A stretch of 60,247 bases of DNA, taken from positions 1 to 60,247 of the forward strand of contig NZ_BMFC01000016.1 in assembly GCF_014637725.1 (NCBI RefSeq), in the 5' to 3' direction. Shown here piece by piece: positions 27,922 to 35,302 of the stretch. This DNA is from Marivita lacus. GTDB lineage: Bacteria; Pseudomonadota; Alphaproteobacteria; Rhodobacterales; Rhodobacteraceae. Every line of letters begins with the position of its first letter. Positions within the stretch are counted from its first letter, which is position 1. The translations under genes were made by a program, and so were the position numbers. The notes under the pieces are model-generated. The model had not been told where the DNA came from and did no database searches. It worked only from the letters and a program-made list of their open reading frames with translations.

Positions 27922-28209
27922 GCCGTGGGCTTGTCGTATTTCAGCCCAAGGCAGTTCGGTTACGGCGTCCGCGGCAAACCCTGGGGCCGGTGGCAGCGAT
28001 TTGAGAGCGCATTCCTCGTCGGCTCCCTCGGCAACAACGCCTTTGTCCGTGAGGGCAAGGCCAGGTTCCCGATCAAGAAGATGTTCGGCCCATCCATCCC
28101 GAAGGAGATGGTCCAGGACGCCACACGCGCGGCATTCGAGGCCGCGCAGCCAAACGTGCTGGCAGAAGCCACAAGACGGCTCCGAATGCTGCTTGAGCCC
28201 TTCGGCTGA
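27922..28209 (+). pseudogene. 5'-truncated second copy of the gpZ-like gene
   Basis: The last 95 codons of the gpZ-like gene at 25586 are repeated, starting at SYFSPRQFGYGVRGKP, with most differences silent or conservative. The final ten codons differ (RLRMLLEPFG versus QIGLLVTSKV). The N-terminal half is absent and no ribosome site is present. It lies right after the lipoprotein gene and bounds an inserted block of about 1.8 kb. Confidence 0.75.
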
Positions 28210-28336
28210 CGGGCATTTTGAGGTCTCGCTTTCACGACCTTACGATCAACCGACCAGTTCAGTCAGGTGTCAAAAAACCTCAAATAATACACGTCCAAGG
28301 CGAATTCTTATGGTTGGTCAAGATTGTCGAATACCC

Positions 28337-28350
28337 TTGATATAGGTCAA
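28337..28350. promoter_or_regulatory. FNR-like box upstream of yeeE/yedE
   Basis: TTGAT-ATAG-GTCAA has one mismatch from TTGAT-N4-ATCAA. It lies 70 bp before the YeeE start and 22 bp before the palindrome at 28372. A chance match is possible. Confidence 0.4.
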
Positions 28351-28371
28351 GTCATCGTATGCACTCCCTTG

Positions 28372-28391
28372 ATATTCTGAATCGAGAATAT
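28372..28391. promoter_or_regulatory. Palindrome ATATTCT-N6-AGAATAT, SqrR/BigR-type operator candidate
   Basis: A perfect 7-bp inverted repeat that contains ATTC-N8-GAAT, the pattern described for the persulfide-responsive ArsR-family repressor SqrR. It lies directly before the ribosome site (GAAGGAG) of the YeeE gene, so a bound repressor would block transcription or early elongation. No SqrR/BigR gene is in the window. Confidence 0.55.
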
Positions 28392-28406
28392 GAAGGAGCT
28401 CAAAAG

Positions 28407-28955
28407 ATGGTACTCAATTGGAAACTCGGGGGGCTGCTGCTCGGGCTGGTGTTTTTCGCCGCCGTGCTGCTGGTCAAGCCCATCGGGGTATCTACGCAAT
28501 TCGTGATCTTGAACGGTGTCGTTGCAGACATGGTATCCCCAGATTTCATAACCAAGACCGACGAGGCTTACACCTCGACCAACGCCTATATGGCGAAGTC
28601 AGGTGGGAAATATGCAGGCAACGCGGCCAACCCGCTGAACTATAGCTTTGTGTTTGTCCTCGCGATGGCTCTTGGTGCCTTCCTGTCCGCACGCCTTCGA
28701 GGCGGCATCGACGCCGCGGAACGGGCCGCTCCCGAGATCTGGCGCGCCAATTTCGGTGACACGCCGGTAGCGCGTTATGCGGTGGCCTTTCTGGGCGGGT
28801 TCATCGTGCTCTATGGCGCGCGATTGGCGGGGGGCTGCACGTCGGGGCACATGATGTCCGGGATGATGCAGACCGCGCTGTCGGGCTATATCTTTGCCGC
28901 TGGCGCGTTTGCCGCCGCCATTCCCACCGCCATGCTGATGTACAAAAAGGGCTGA
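28407..28955 (+). CDS. YeeE/YedE family sulfur-transport membrane protein (first subunit)
   Basis: 182 residues from ATG 28407, selected for the GAAGGAG 9 bases upstream; the earlier in-frame ATG lies inside the operator. Several transmembrane helices and the family signature GGCTSGHMMSG, whose cysteine is thought to guide thiosulfate or persulfide sulfur through the membrane. The pair of short proteins corresponds to a split YeeE. In BigR-type operons these proteins go with a persulfide dioxygenase like that at 14643. Confidence 0.85.
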   Translation: MVLNWKLGGLLLGLVFFAAVLLVKPIGVSTQFVILNGVVADMVSPDFITKTDEAYTSTNAYMAKSGGKYAGNAANPLNYSFVFVLAMALGAFLSARLRGGIDAAERAAPEIWRANFGDTPVARYAVAFLGGFIVLYGARLAGGCTSGHMMSGMMQTALSGYIFAAGAFAAAIPTAMLMYKKG

Positions 28956-28958
28956 GAC

Positions 28959-29552
28959 ATGACCTCCATTCTTCTTGCAATCGTGATCGGTGCGGCCTTC
29001 GGGGCGGTCCTGGACCGGATCGGAGCCACCAACCCCAACTGGATCGGCGGCATGCTGACATTGCGGCGGCTGCACCTTATGAAGACCATTCTTCTGGCTA
29101 TCGGTACGGGGTCAATCATGATGTTCGGCGGCCAGATGCTTAGTCTCGTCGATGTCGGCCACATGTCGGTCAAGGCGGCTTATGTCGGCGTCTTCATTGG
29201 CGGTTTGATGCTTGGCGCAGGCTGGGCGGCGTCGGGATATTGCCCCGGCACCGGTGTCTGCGCAGCGGCCTCAGGGCGCAAGGACGCACTCTTTTTCATC
29301 GCGGGCGGTTTGCTCGGGGCAGCGGCGTATATGGCGACCTATCCAGCGTGGAAGGCGTCTGGCCTTCTCGACGATTTTGCAGGCGGCAAGGTGACCCTGG
29401 GCTCGGTGCCGGGAGCGTCATATGATGGCCTAATGGCGATGTCAGGTGACCTTCTGGGCATCGTTCTCGGCGCCGTTTTCGTATTGGTGGCCTTCGTCCT
29501 GCCGGACAGCCTTGTCGGAGAGCGACAGTCGGTAGAAGTGCCCGCAGAGTGA
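28959..29552 (+). CDS. YeeE/YedE family sulfur-transport membrane protein (second subunit)
   Basis: 197 residues, starting 4 bp after the first subunit. At least four transmembrane helices and the second family signature SGYCPGTGVCAAASG with the conserved cysteine. The two half-proteins together make one channel-like unit. A strong terminator follows, so this is a two-gene operon. Confidence 0.85.
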   Translation: MTSILLAIVIGAAFGAVLDRIGATNPNWIGGMLTLRRLHLMKTILLAIGTGSIMMFGGQMLSLVDVGHMSVKAAYVGVFIGGLMLGAGWAASGYCPGTGVCAAASGRKDALFFIAGGLLGAAAYMATYPAWKASGLLDDFAGGKVTLGSVPGASYDGLMAMSGDLLGIVLGAVFVLVAFVLPDSLVGERQSVEVPAE

Positions 29553-29571
29553 TCGAAGCAATGATTTAATC

Positions 29572-29605
29572 AAAGAACGCCCCGACCTCAGTCGGGGCGT
29601 TCTTT
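29572..29605. terminator. Strong rho-independent terminator of the yeeE/yedE operon
   Basis: A perfect 15-bp stem (AAAGAACGCCCCGAC / GTCGGGGCGTTCTTT, loop CTCA), 20 bp after the stop. The terminal A- and T-runs make it bidirectional. Confidence 0.85.
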
Positions 29606-29717
29606 CGTGTCGACTTCAATATCTTGTACATAACTCGGCTATCATAGATTGTAACGCGTCACGGGCTTTCCAACCTGTGACGTGTGACTAAACCCGCGAT
29701 GAGCAGGAGACTATCAG

Positions 29718-30284
29718 ATGACCGTTGATCTGGCCTGGGACAACTTTCTGGAACCCGATGAGGAAATCCTCTGGAGCGGCAAGCCTGGTGGTCAAATCAT
29801 CTTTTCTGATGCCCTAAGCTTTTTGACGATCTTTGGGATCGCAATATCCTTTTTCTCCCTGACCTGGATGGGCGGTACCTTAGTGGCAGTCGCTCGGCCG
29901 GGCGCGCCAATCCTCGCATATCTTTTTCCGCTTTTCGCGCTGCCATTTCTTCTATTCGGACTGCAAATGGCAGGTGGTCACATCCTTATCGACGCCTACC
30001 GACGCCGAAGAACGTGGTACACGTTGACAAGCAAAAATGCTTACATCGCGACTTCAGGCTTGTGGAAGAAAAGTCTGGACATCTATCCGGTTGAGGAGAT
30101 GAACGTTCTCCGGATTGAACCGGGTGCGCTGGGAACGGTTATCTTCAAGGAGCATAGATCGCGCAAAAGAACCGCGATCAAGCGGCCCAGTGGTTTTTAT
30201 CAGATATCTGATGCCCTTTTGGTGTTTAACTTACTTAGGGAACTCCGGGGTAAAAAAGCGCAAAACGCCACCAAAGCCGACTAA
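29718..30284 (+). CDS. Membrane protein with C-terminal PH-like (bPH2) domain
   Basis: 188 residues. Two transmembrane helices (about residues 30-55 and 70-90) followed by a domain with the bacterial PH-like run RTWYTLTSKNAYIATSGLW ... YPVEEMNVLRIEPG. An N-terminal EEILWSGKP is typical of the same family. Function unknown; the family is often found with membrane stress or toxin-immunity genes. It has its own ribosome site and sits alone between two gene-free stretches. Confidence 0.65.
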   Translation: MTVDLAWDNFLEPDEEILWSGKPGGQIIFSDALSFLTIFGIAISFFSLTWMGGTLVAVARPGAPILAYLFPLFALPFLLFGLQMAGGHILIDAYRRRRTWYTLTSKNAYIATSGLWKKSLDIYPVEEMNVLRIEPGALGTVIFKEHRSRKRTAIKRPSGFYQISDALLVFNLLRELRGKKAQNATKAD

Positions 30285-30853
30285 AATTCCATACGAAACA
30301 CGCCCTGTTAACTTCCGAGGCGTCGCTCCACCGGAAGCACCCTCGAACATGAACGCACAGCTCCCGATCACCGACATCCGTCCGGTTGGCAATTTCACTA
30401 GCCCCGCCCGACCCGGCGCGGCGTCGGCCAGCCGCGGCCTCCAGCCCCCCACCCCTTGGGTCCCTTCCGGGGGATTGATCTCATGCGGGGCCGCCGCCTC
30501 GCGGGATTTTCGTGTTTTTTATTTTTTGAAAAATCCATTTCGCTTCGTTTCAAAGGGGGTCCGATGCAAGGATTTCAATGGTTTAGGTCTCGAATTACCG
30601 AAATGCCCCCCGCTGGGTTCGCAAATTGAAACCGCGATCTTGTTCGGTTCAGAGGAGGTCTGACCGAATGATTTCAACGACTTAGGCGTCGGTTTAGCGA
30701 ACAGCCGGCGCTGCAAAACAGCCTGTTTTTGGCATCGAATACCCGCTTGATCAGTCGCAGGTTTGGCGTAGCACTACCCCAGATTGATTAACCCAACTCC
30801 GGCCCCGTTTCGGTTCGCCGGCACACCTTTCGCACCCAAAGAGCAGGTCTCAG
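30285..30853. other. Gene-free region upstream of the ParB-methyltransferase gene
   Basis: About 570 bp with no credible gene. At 30558-30590 and 30654-30686 an imperfect repeat of about 30 bp occurs (core GATTTCAAYG-N2-TTAGG preceded by GGTCYGA). The left part is rich in C/G runs, the right part in A/T. It may hold the promoter for the late-gene block. Confidence 0.4.
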
Positions 30854-32179
30854 ATGACAGCTGATGCAGAACACACCGCCCGGGCCTGGCCCGCGGCGCA
30901 GGTCGAGATGTGGCAGGTCGCCGATCTCGTGCCCTATGCACGTAATGCGCGGCAGCACCCGGCGGACCAGATCGACCAGATCGCAGCGTCCATGCAACGG
31001 TTCGGGTTCACCATCCCGATGCTGGTGGCGGAGGATGGCACGATCATCGCGGGTCACGGGCGACTGATGGCGGCGGCACAGCTGGGACTGGACGAAGTTC
31101 CGGTGATGGTGGCCCGTGGCTGGACGGAAGAAGACCGACGGCTCTACACGCTGGCGGACAACCGGTTGGCCGAGATCGCCGAGTGGGACCCGGAGATGCT
31201 GCGCCTGGAGATCGAGGACCTGCGGTCGGAGTTCGGGATCGAGGATTTCGGGATGATCGGCTTCAGCGCGGACGACCTGGCAGAGATGCTGCCAGACGCC
31301 TTAGTGGAGACCACAGGCGGCTTGACCGATCCGGACGATGTACCGGACGTGCCCGAAACTCCTGTGACACGGCCGGGCGATGTGTGGATCCTCGGCGCAC
31401 ATCGCCTGCTCTGCGGTGACAGCACTGTACCGACGGATGTCGAAAAGCTGCTGCGAGGCGTCAAACCTCTGCTCATGTGCACCGATCCGCCCTACGGGGT
31501 GGCGTATGATCCCGGTTGGCGGAATACCGCAGGTGCTGCCAAGACCAAGCGGACGGGCAAGGTGCTGAATGACGACCGGGCCGATTGGCGCGAGGCCTGG
31601 GCGCTCTTTCCCGGGGATGTGGCCTATGTCTGGCACGGCGCCTTGCACGCCGCAACCGTGGCCGAGAGCCTTGAGGCCTGCGGGTTTGCGATCCGCTCCC
31701 AGATCATCTGGGCCAAGGAGCGGCTTGTGCTCAGCCGCGGCGATTATCACTGGCAGCACGAGCCGTGCTGGTACGCGGTCCGCACCTCCGGCAAGGGTCA
31801 TTGGGCGGGGGATCGCAAGCAGACAACCCTGTGGCACATCTCCAGCAAGGATCAGGATGCCAGCACCATCCACGGCACCCAGAAGCCGGTGGCCTGCATG
31901 CGTCGACCGATCGAGAACAACTCGAGCCCGGGTCAGGCCGTCTACGAGCCCTTCATGGGATCAGGCACTACGCTGATTGCCGCGGAGATGACCGGACGGG
32001 TCTGTTTGGGTCTCGAATTGAACCCGGCCTATATCGATGTCGCCGTCACACGCTGGCAGGACTTCACCGGAGAGGTCGCCGTGTTGGAAAGCACCGGACA
32101 GGCGTTCGGGGCAAGGTCTGGCGCGGCGGCCAGTACCAATGAAAAAACCGACAGCGAAGCCGACGACGACCCCAGGTAA
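30854..32179 (+). CDS. ParB-like nuclease domain fused to DNA N6-adenine/N4-cytosine methyltransferase
   Basis: 441 residues. The N-terminal 100 residues are ParB/Srx-like (VADLVPYARNARQH ... GTIIAGHGRL). The rest is a beta-class methyltransferase: catalytic DPPY at 211-214 and SAM-binding FMGSGT at 367-372, in the beta order. These fusions are common before the terminase in Rhodobacterales prophages. They methylate phage DNA, probably against host restriction or to mark DNA for packaging. The target sequence cannot be read from this. Confidence 0.88.
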   Translation: MTADAEHTARAWPAAQVEMWQVADLVPYARNARQHPADQIDQIAASMQRFGFTIPMLVAEDGTIIAGHGRLMAAAQLGLDEVPVMVARGWTEEDRRLYTLADNRLAEIAEWDPEMLRLEIEDLRSEFGIEDFGMIGFSADDLAEMLPDALVETTGGLTDPDDVPDVPETPVTRPGDVWILGAHRLLCGDSTVPTDVEKLLRGVKPLLMCTDPPYGVAYDPGWRNTAGAAKTKRTGKVLNDDRADWREAWALFPGDVAYVWHGALHAATVAESLEACGFAIRSQIIWAKERLVLSRGDYHWQHEPCWYAVRTSGKGHWAGDRKQTTLWHISSKDQDASTIHGTQKPVACMRRPIENNSSPGQAVYEPFMGSGTTLIAAEMTGRVCLGLELNPAYIDVAVTRWQDFTGEVAVLESTGQAFGARSGAAASTNEKTDSEADDDPR

Positions 32180-32302
32180 GATCATGACAAAGTGGTCGGA
32201 GAGAAAGCCATCTTCTGCCCCCGATTATCGTGGATAGACACTGCGAAACGATCAATTCTGTGTGCCGAAACAGCCTTTGACGGCATCCCCTCCTCCGCGT
32301 CG

Positions 32303-32357
32303 GCCCGGCACCTCCGGGCTTGCGGCAGTAGCAGCGGCGCGATCTGCGCGGCGCGAC
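32303..32357 (+). repeat. Two-hairpin leader, copy 1
   Basis: Stem GCCCGG-N5-CCGGGC, then TTGCGGCAGTA and a second GC-rich hairpin, ending about 20 bases before the ATG at 32378. The most divergent of four copies (see 32679, 33669, 34233): the GTAGAAGGCC core is altered. Confidence 0.55.
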
Positions 32358-32377
32358 GCAACAGCGAGGAGATACCC

Positions 32378-32644
32378 ATGCTTGGCATCACTGGCACACA
32401 GGTCAGCCTGCACATCATTCAATTCCCGTCCGGTCGCTTTGGCTTTGTCGGGCCGATCCCCACAGACATCTGCGAACAGGTCCCCGCAGACCGCGCTGCC
32501 ATCCTGGGGCAGAGGGCATTCAGCGACCCTGAAACCAACGACCCCATGATGTGGAAAGCCCCCAGCTTCGAGACAGTGGAGGCGGCCATCGCCCATGCGA
32601 AGGACCGCGGCCACAGCCCGATGTGGAAAAACGAAGCGCAGTAA
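32378..32644 (+). CDS. Small phage protein, unknown
   Basis: 88 residues from ATG 32378 with GAGGAG upstream; the longer frame starts in the methyltransferase tail and is rejected. It contains IQFPSGRFGFVGPIP and a C-terminal helix with KDRGHSPMW. No family recognised. First of six small genes before the terminase, a zone where phages often keep anti-host proteins. Confidence 0.5.
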   Translation: MLGITGTQVSLHIIQFPSGRFGFVGPIPTDICEQVPADRAAILGQRAFSDPETNDPMMWKAPSFETVEAAIAHAKDRGHSPMWKNEAQ

Positions 32645-32678
32645 GACGCGCTGTAACCGGGCCTCCGGGTCCACCAAC

Positions 32679-32727
32679 AGCCCGGCTCGTCCGGGCTTGC
32701 GGAGGTAGAAGGCCACGCTGTCGCGGG
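32679..32727 (+). repeat. Two-hairpin leader, copy 2
   Basis: AGCCCGG-CTCGT-CCGGGCT stem, then TGCGGAGGTAGAAGGCC and a weaker second stem. It lies about 25 bases before the GTG at 32752. Confidence 0.6.
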
Positions 32728-32751
32728 GCCACCCCAACGGAGGGCACCGAC

Positions 32752-33075
32752 GTGACCACCCACACACCGAACACCGTAATAATTGAGGGCGACACCTACG
32801 AGAGCGTGACCACACACGCGCTGCAGATCGGCGACGTGATCTGTGCCGAGGGCGCCCTGCTCGAGCTGCGCACGCGCAACGAGGGGCCTGACAGGGTCAA
32901 CAACAACGCTGCCGGCAACGTTGTCTGGCTGCGCGGATACCCGATTGGCGACGCGCTCGGCGCCATCCCCAAAGGCTGGCTGACCCGGGACGAGACCGGC
33001 GAAGGATACTGGCTTGTGCAAGGCAATGGCCGCGCAACATGGCTGCGGTTGGTGCCGCAGACCGCTCGCCCATGA
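32752..33075 (+). CDS. Small phage protein, unknown
   Basis: 107 residues starting at GTG 32752 (GGAGGGC just upstream). It is beta-rich (TVIIEGDTYESVTTHALQIG), with a C-terminal WLVQGNGRATWLRLV. Resembles no family I know. It overlaps a possible start of the next gene by 4 bases. Confidence 0.5.
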   Translation: MTTHTPNTVIIEGDTYESVTTHALQIGDVICAEGALLELRTRNEGPDRVNNNAAGNVVWLRGYPIGDALGAIPKGWLTRDETGEGYWLVQGNGRATWLRLVPQTARP

Positions 33076-33119
33076 CAGGCGCACAGACCAATCACACCCT
33101 TGGAAAGGCTGACATCACC

Positions 33120-33320
33120 ATGACCCCCAAACATCCGCACATCACCGTTCCGCTCACCGGCGAGGATGGCAACGCCTTTGCCGTCCTCGGGCGCTGCCGC
33201 AAAGCGGCCCGCGAGGCCGGGTTGCGGGACAGCGAGATCAACGCCTTCGTCACCGAGGCCACCGCAGGCGATTACGATCACCTGCTTCAAACCGCCATGC
33301 GCTGGTTCGATGTGCTCTGA
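33120..33320 (+). CDS. Small phage protein, unknown
   Basis: 66 residues from ATG 33120; an ATG at 33072 overlapping the previous stop is equally possible and would add 16 residues. The protein has a helical core (FAVLGRCRKAAREAGLRDSE). This kind of short protein recurs in roseobacter islands. Function unknown. Confidence 0.5.
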   Translation: MTPKHPHITVPLTGEDGNAFAVLGRCRKAAREAGLRDSEINAFVTEATAGDYDHLLQTAMRWFDVL

Positions 33321-33442
33321 TCGAACAATCGCCCGCACAAAACAGCAATCATATGAGGCTGAATTCGCTACACTATCGGGCTCAACAGAGCGAACTTGTT
33401 GGTCCTTCGCCGGAAACGGCTCCCAAACTTGGAGGACCTGAC

Positions 33443-33649
33443 ATGACGCTGACACCTGAAGCCCTCGCCCCCATCGCGGCGCAGATGCGCATGCCACCCG
33501 AGGCGCTCATCGTTCTGCCCACCGCCGTCGAGGTCTTCGCCAAGAAGGCGGACATGCCGATCACGGAGATGCTCGCCGAACTCACGGTGAACACCCCCCT
33601 GCGGGACTACCTCGCTGAGATCTGCATCCAGACCCACACGGCCGCCTGA
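33443..33649 (+). CDS. Small phage protein, unknown
   Basis: 68 residues with a clear GGAGG ribosome site. All helical (LAPIAAQMRMPPEALIVL ... ITEMLAEL). No family recognised. Confidence 0.5.
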   Translation: MTLTPEALAPIAAQMRMPPEALIVLPTAVEVFAKKADMPITEMLAELTVNTPLRDYLAEICIQTHTAA

Positions 33650-33668
33650 CCCGCGGCGCGCCCCCAAC

Positions 33669-33718
33669 AGCCCGGACCCTCCGGGCTCGCGGCGGTAGAA
33701 GGCCCGCGATGCACGCGG
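33669..33718 (+). repeat. Two-hairpin leader, copy 3
   Basis: AGCCCGG-ACCCT-CCGGGCT, then CGCGGCGGTAGAAGGCC and the hairpin CGCG-ATGCA-CGCG. It lies 25 bases before the ATG at 33743 and is the clearest copy. Confidence 0.65.
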
Positions 33719-33742
33719 CTGTCAGAAACAGGAGACACCGTC

Positions 33743-33964
33743 ATGGAAGTCACCATCCGCTTTGCAGACCCGCGCGCCGCCACGGACAGCGTCGACCGCG
33801 CTCTTGGCTGCATCCTTCTCGAAACCGAGGCCAAAACCGCAAAACACCTGCTGGGCGGGTTCTACTTCGACACCAACCGGACCCCGCAGGACATCTTTGA
33901 CGCCTTTGAGGCCGACGGGTTCGAGAAACAGGACTTCAAGAGCATCGAGTTTGCGTGGTCCTGA
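33743..33964 (+). CDS. Small phage protein, unknown
   Basis: 73 residues, ribosome site AGGAG. A ferredoxin-like alternation of strands and helices (MEVTIRFADP ... LLGGFYFDTN ... IFDAFEADGF) but no motif. No family recognised. Confidence 0.5.
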   Translation: MEVTIRFADPRAATDSVDRALGCILLETEAKTAKHLLGGFYFDTNRTPQDIFDAFEADGFEKQDFKSIEFAWS

Positions 33965-33999
33965 TCGCGCCACGCGCAGGTCACCAACGGGAGAAGGCC

Positions 34000-34209
34000 A
34001 TGACCAACACCATCGACACGCCCGCCGCTCACATGCCGGACACGATCACTGCGGAAGGCAAAACCTTCTATCGGACAAAGTACAAAGGCACGTCACTACC
34101 CGCCTGCCCTTTCGGTCCGGGGCATACCACGCATGAATACTGGATCGAGGTTAACGACGACAGGCTGCGCCTTTACGCCATCAGCCCCACTCAATTCTGG
34201 ATCGATTAA
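34000..34209 (+). CDS. Small phage protein, unknown
   Basis: 69 residues from ATG 34000 (GGGAGAAGG upstream). Rich in aromatic residues, with CPFGPGHTTHEYW. No family recognised. Confidence 0.45.
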   Translation: MTNTIDTPAAHMPDTITAEGKTFYRTKYKGTSLPACPFGPGHTTHEYWIEVNDDRLRLYAISPTQFWID

Positions 34210-34232
34210 TCCCGCTGTAATGACGCCCCCCT

Positions 34233-34282
34233 GCCCGGCTGGTCCGGGCTTGGGTCCGTAGAAGGCCCGCATTGCGCGCGCT
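34233..34282 (+). repeat. Two-hairpin leader, copy 4
   Basis: GCCCGG-CTGGT-CCGGGC, then TTGGGTCCGTAGAAGGCCC and a GC-rich stretch. It lies 23 bases before the ATG at 34305. Confidence 0.6.
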
Positions 34283-34304
34283 ATGAACACAGGGAGACGC
34301 CCAT

Positions 34305-34700
34305 ATGACCAACCGCACCATTCTGCCCAGCCAGAACACCGCCTATGGGTTTTACGGCACCGTCACGACCTGCCCGCTGCGCGACTGCACCAGCGCTACC
34401 TTCTGGACACTTGCCAGCACCCTCATTGCCGAGGCGATCAATGCCCACGGCGAAGCCGAGATGATCGGCATCCGCGACTTCCTCGACAGCAAGATGGGAC
34501 GTCACTTTGCCGATGAGGTCATCGACGCCCTGCGCTCTGGCGAGACCAACACCAAGGCCGCCCTCGAGGCCACGATCGACAAATGGCAGCGCCGGGGCAT
34601 CTCCGCCCAGACCGAGGCTAGCCACGGCATCCCCGAAGGCCTGCCCCATCTCGATGGCTGGGTCACCCATTACGCCATTCTGGCAGAAACCGACATCTGA
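34305..34700 (+). CDS. Phage protein of unknown function upstream of terminase
   Basis: 131 residues, mostly helical, with two cysteines near the N-terminus (TTCPLRDCTSATFW). GGGAG precedes the ATG. No recognised domain. The following gene begins after an inverted repeat (CGCCACAG-N13-CTGTGGCG near 34718). Confidence 0.5.
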   Translation: MTNRTILPSQNTAYGFYGTVTTCPLRDCTSATFWTLASTLIAEAINAHGEAEMIGIRDFLDSKMGRHFADEVIDALRSGETNTKAALEATIDKWQRRGISAQTEASHGIPEGLPHLDGWVTHYAILAETDI

Positions 34701-34804
34701 CACTCACGATTGGCGCCCTGCGCCACAGGCCGCGTCACGAGCTGTGGCGCGGCCGCCCTCATGTCATGCGATTTAACATGCGTGTCTGCCGAAGGATTTG
34801 ACCC

Positions 34805-35302
34805 ATGTCCACGTCCCGCCCCCGCGGCCAGACCATCACCGTCTCCCAAGCGGCGGCCTTGCTGGGGCGCTCCGACCGCTGGGTGCAGGGCTTGGTCAAG
34901 GCCGGATATATCGAGCGCGCCAATCGCGGCGAATACACGCTGGTGGCCGTCATCCGCGGTGCCTTGGCCTATTACGAAGACCAGATCACCAAGAACAACA
35001 AAGCCGCGGCCGCCACACGCGCCTCGGAGGCGCGCACCCGTGAGATCGAACTGCGCATTCAGGAACGCAGTCGCGAGTTGATCGCCATGGAGGATGCCCG
35101 AGCGGTCATTGGCGAAATGGCCGCCCTTGTCCGCGCCGAACTTGCGGGATTGGCAGCGCGCTACACGCGCGACATGGAGGCGCGACGGGTGCTTGAAGAG
35201 GTGATTGATGGTTCCCTCCAGCGCATTGCCGGTGGCGCGGACAAAGCGGGCGCAGCTCTGGGCGCTGGTCGCGGCGATCTGGAGGCCGAGCGAGAAGCGT
35301 GA
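34805..35302 (+). CDS. Terminase small subunit (gpNu1-like)
   Basis: 165 residues. An N-terminal winged HTH (ITVSQAAALLGRSDRWVQGL) like lambda gpNu1, followed by a long charged helix (EARTREIELRIQERSRELI) suited to oligomerisation and large-subunit contact. It binds cos DNA and starts packaging. It overlaps the large-subunit gene by about 95 bases in another frame, an unusually long overlap. Confidence 0.8.
   Translation: MSTSRPRGQTITVSQAAALLGRSDRWVQGLVKAGYIERANRGEYTLVAVIRGALAYYEDQITKNNKAAAATRASEARTREIELRIQERSRELIAMEDARAVIGEMAALVRAELAGLAARYTRDMEARRVLEEVIDGSLQRIAGGADKAGAALGAGRGDLEAEREA

Noticed and set aside
27925-28209. Independent 94-residue gene
   Set aside because: It is the 3' half of the gpZ-like gene without a ribosome site; better described as a truncated duplicate.
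30115-30663. 182-codon frame overlapping the PH-like protein end
   Set aside because: Starts inside another gene and runs through low-complexity noncoding sequence.
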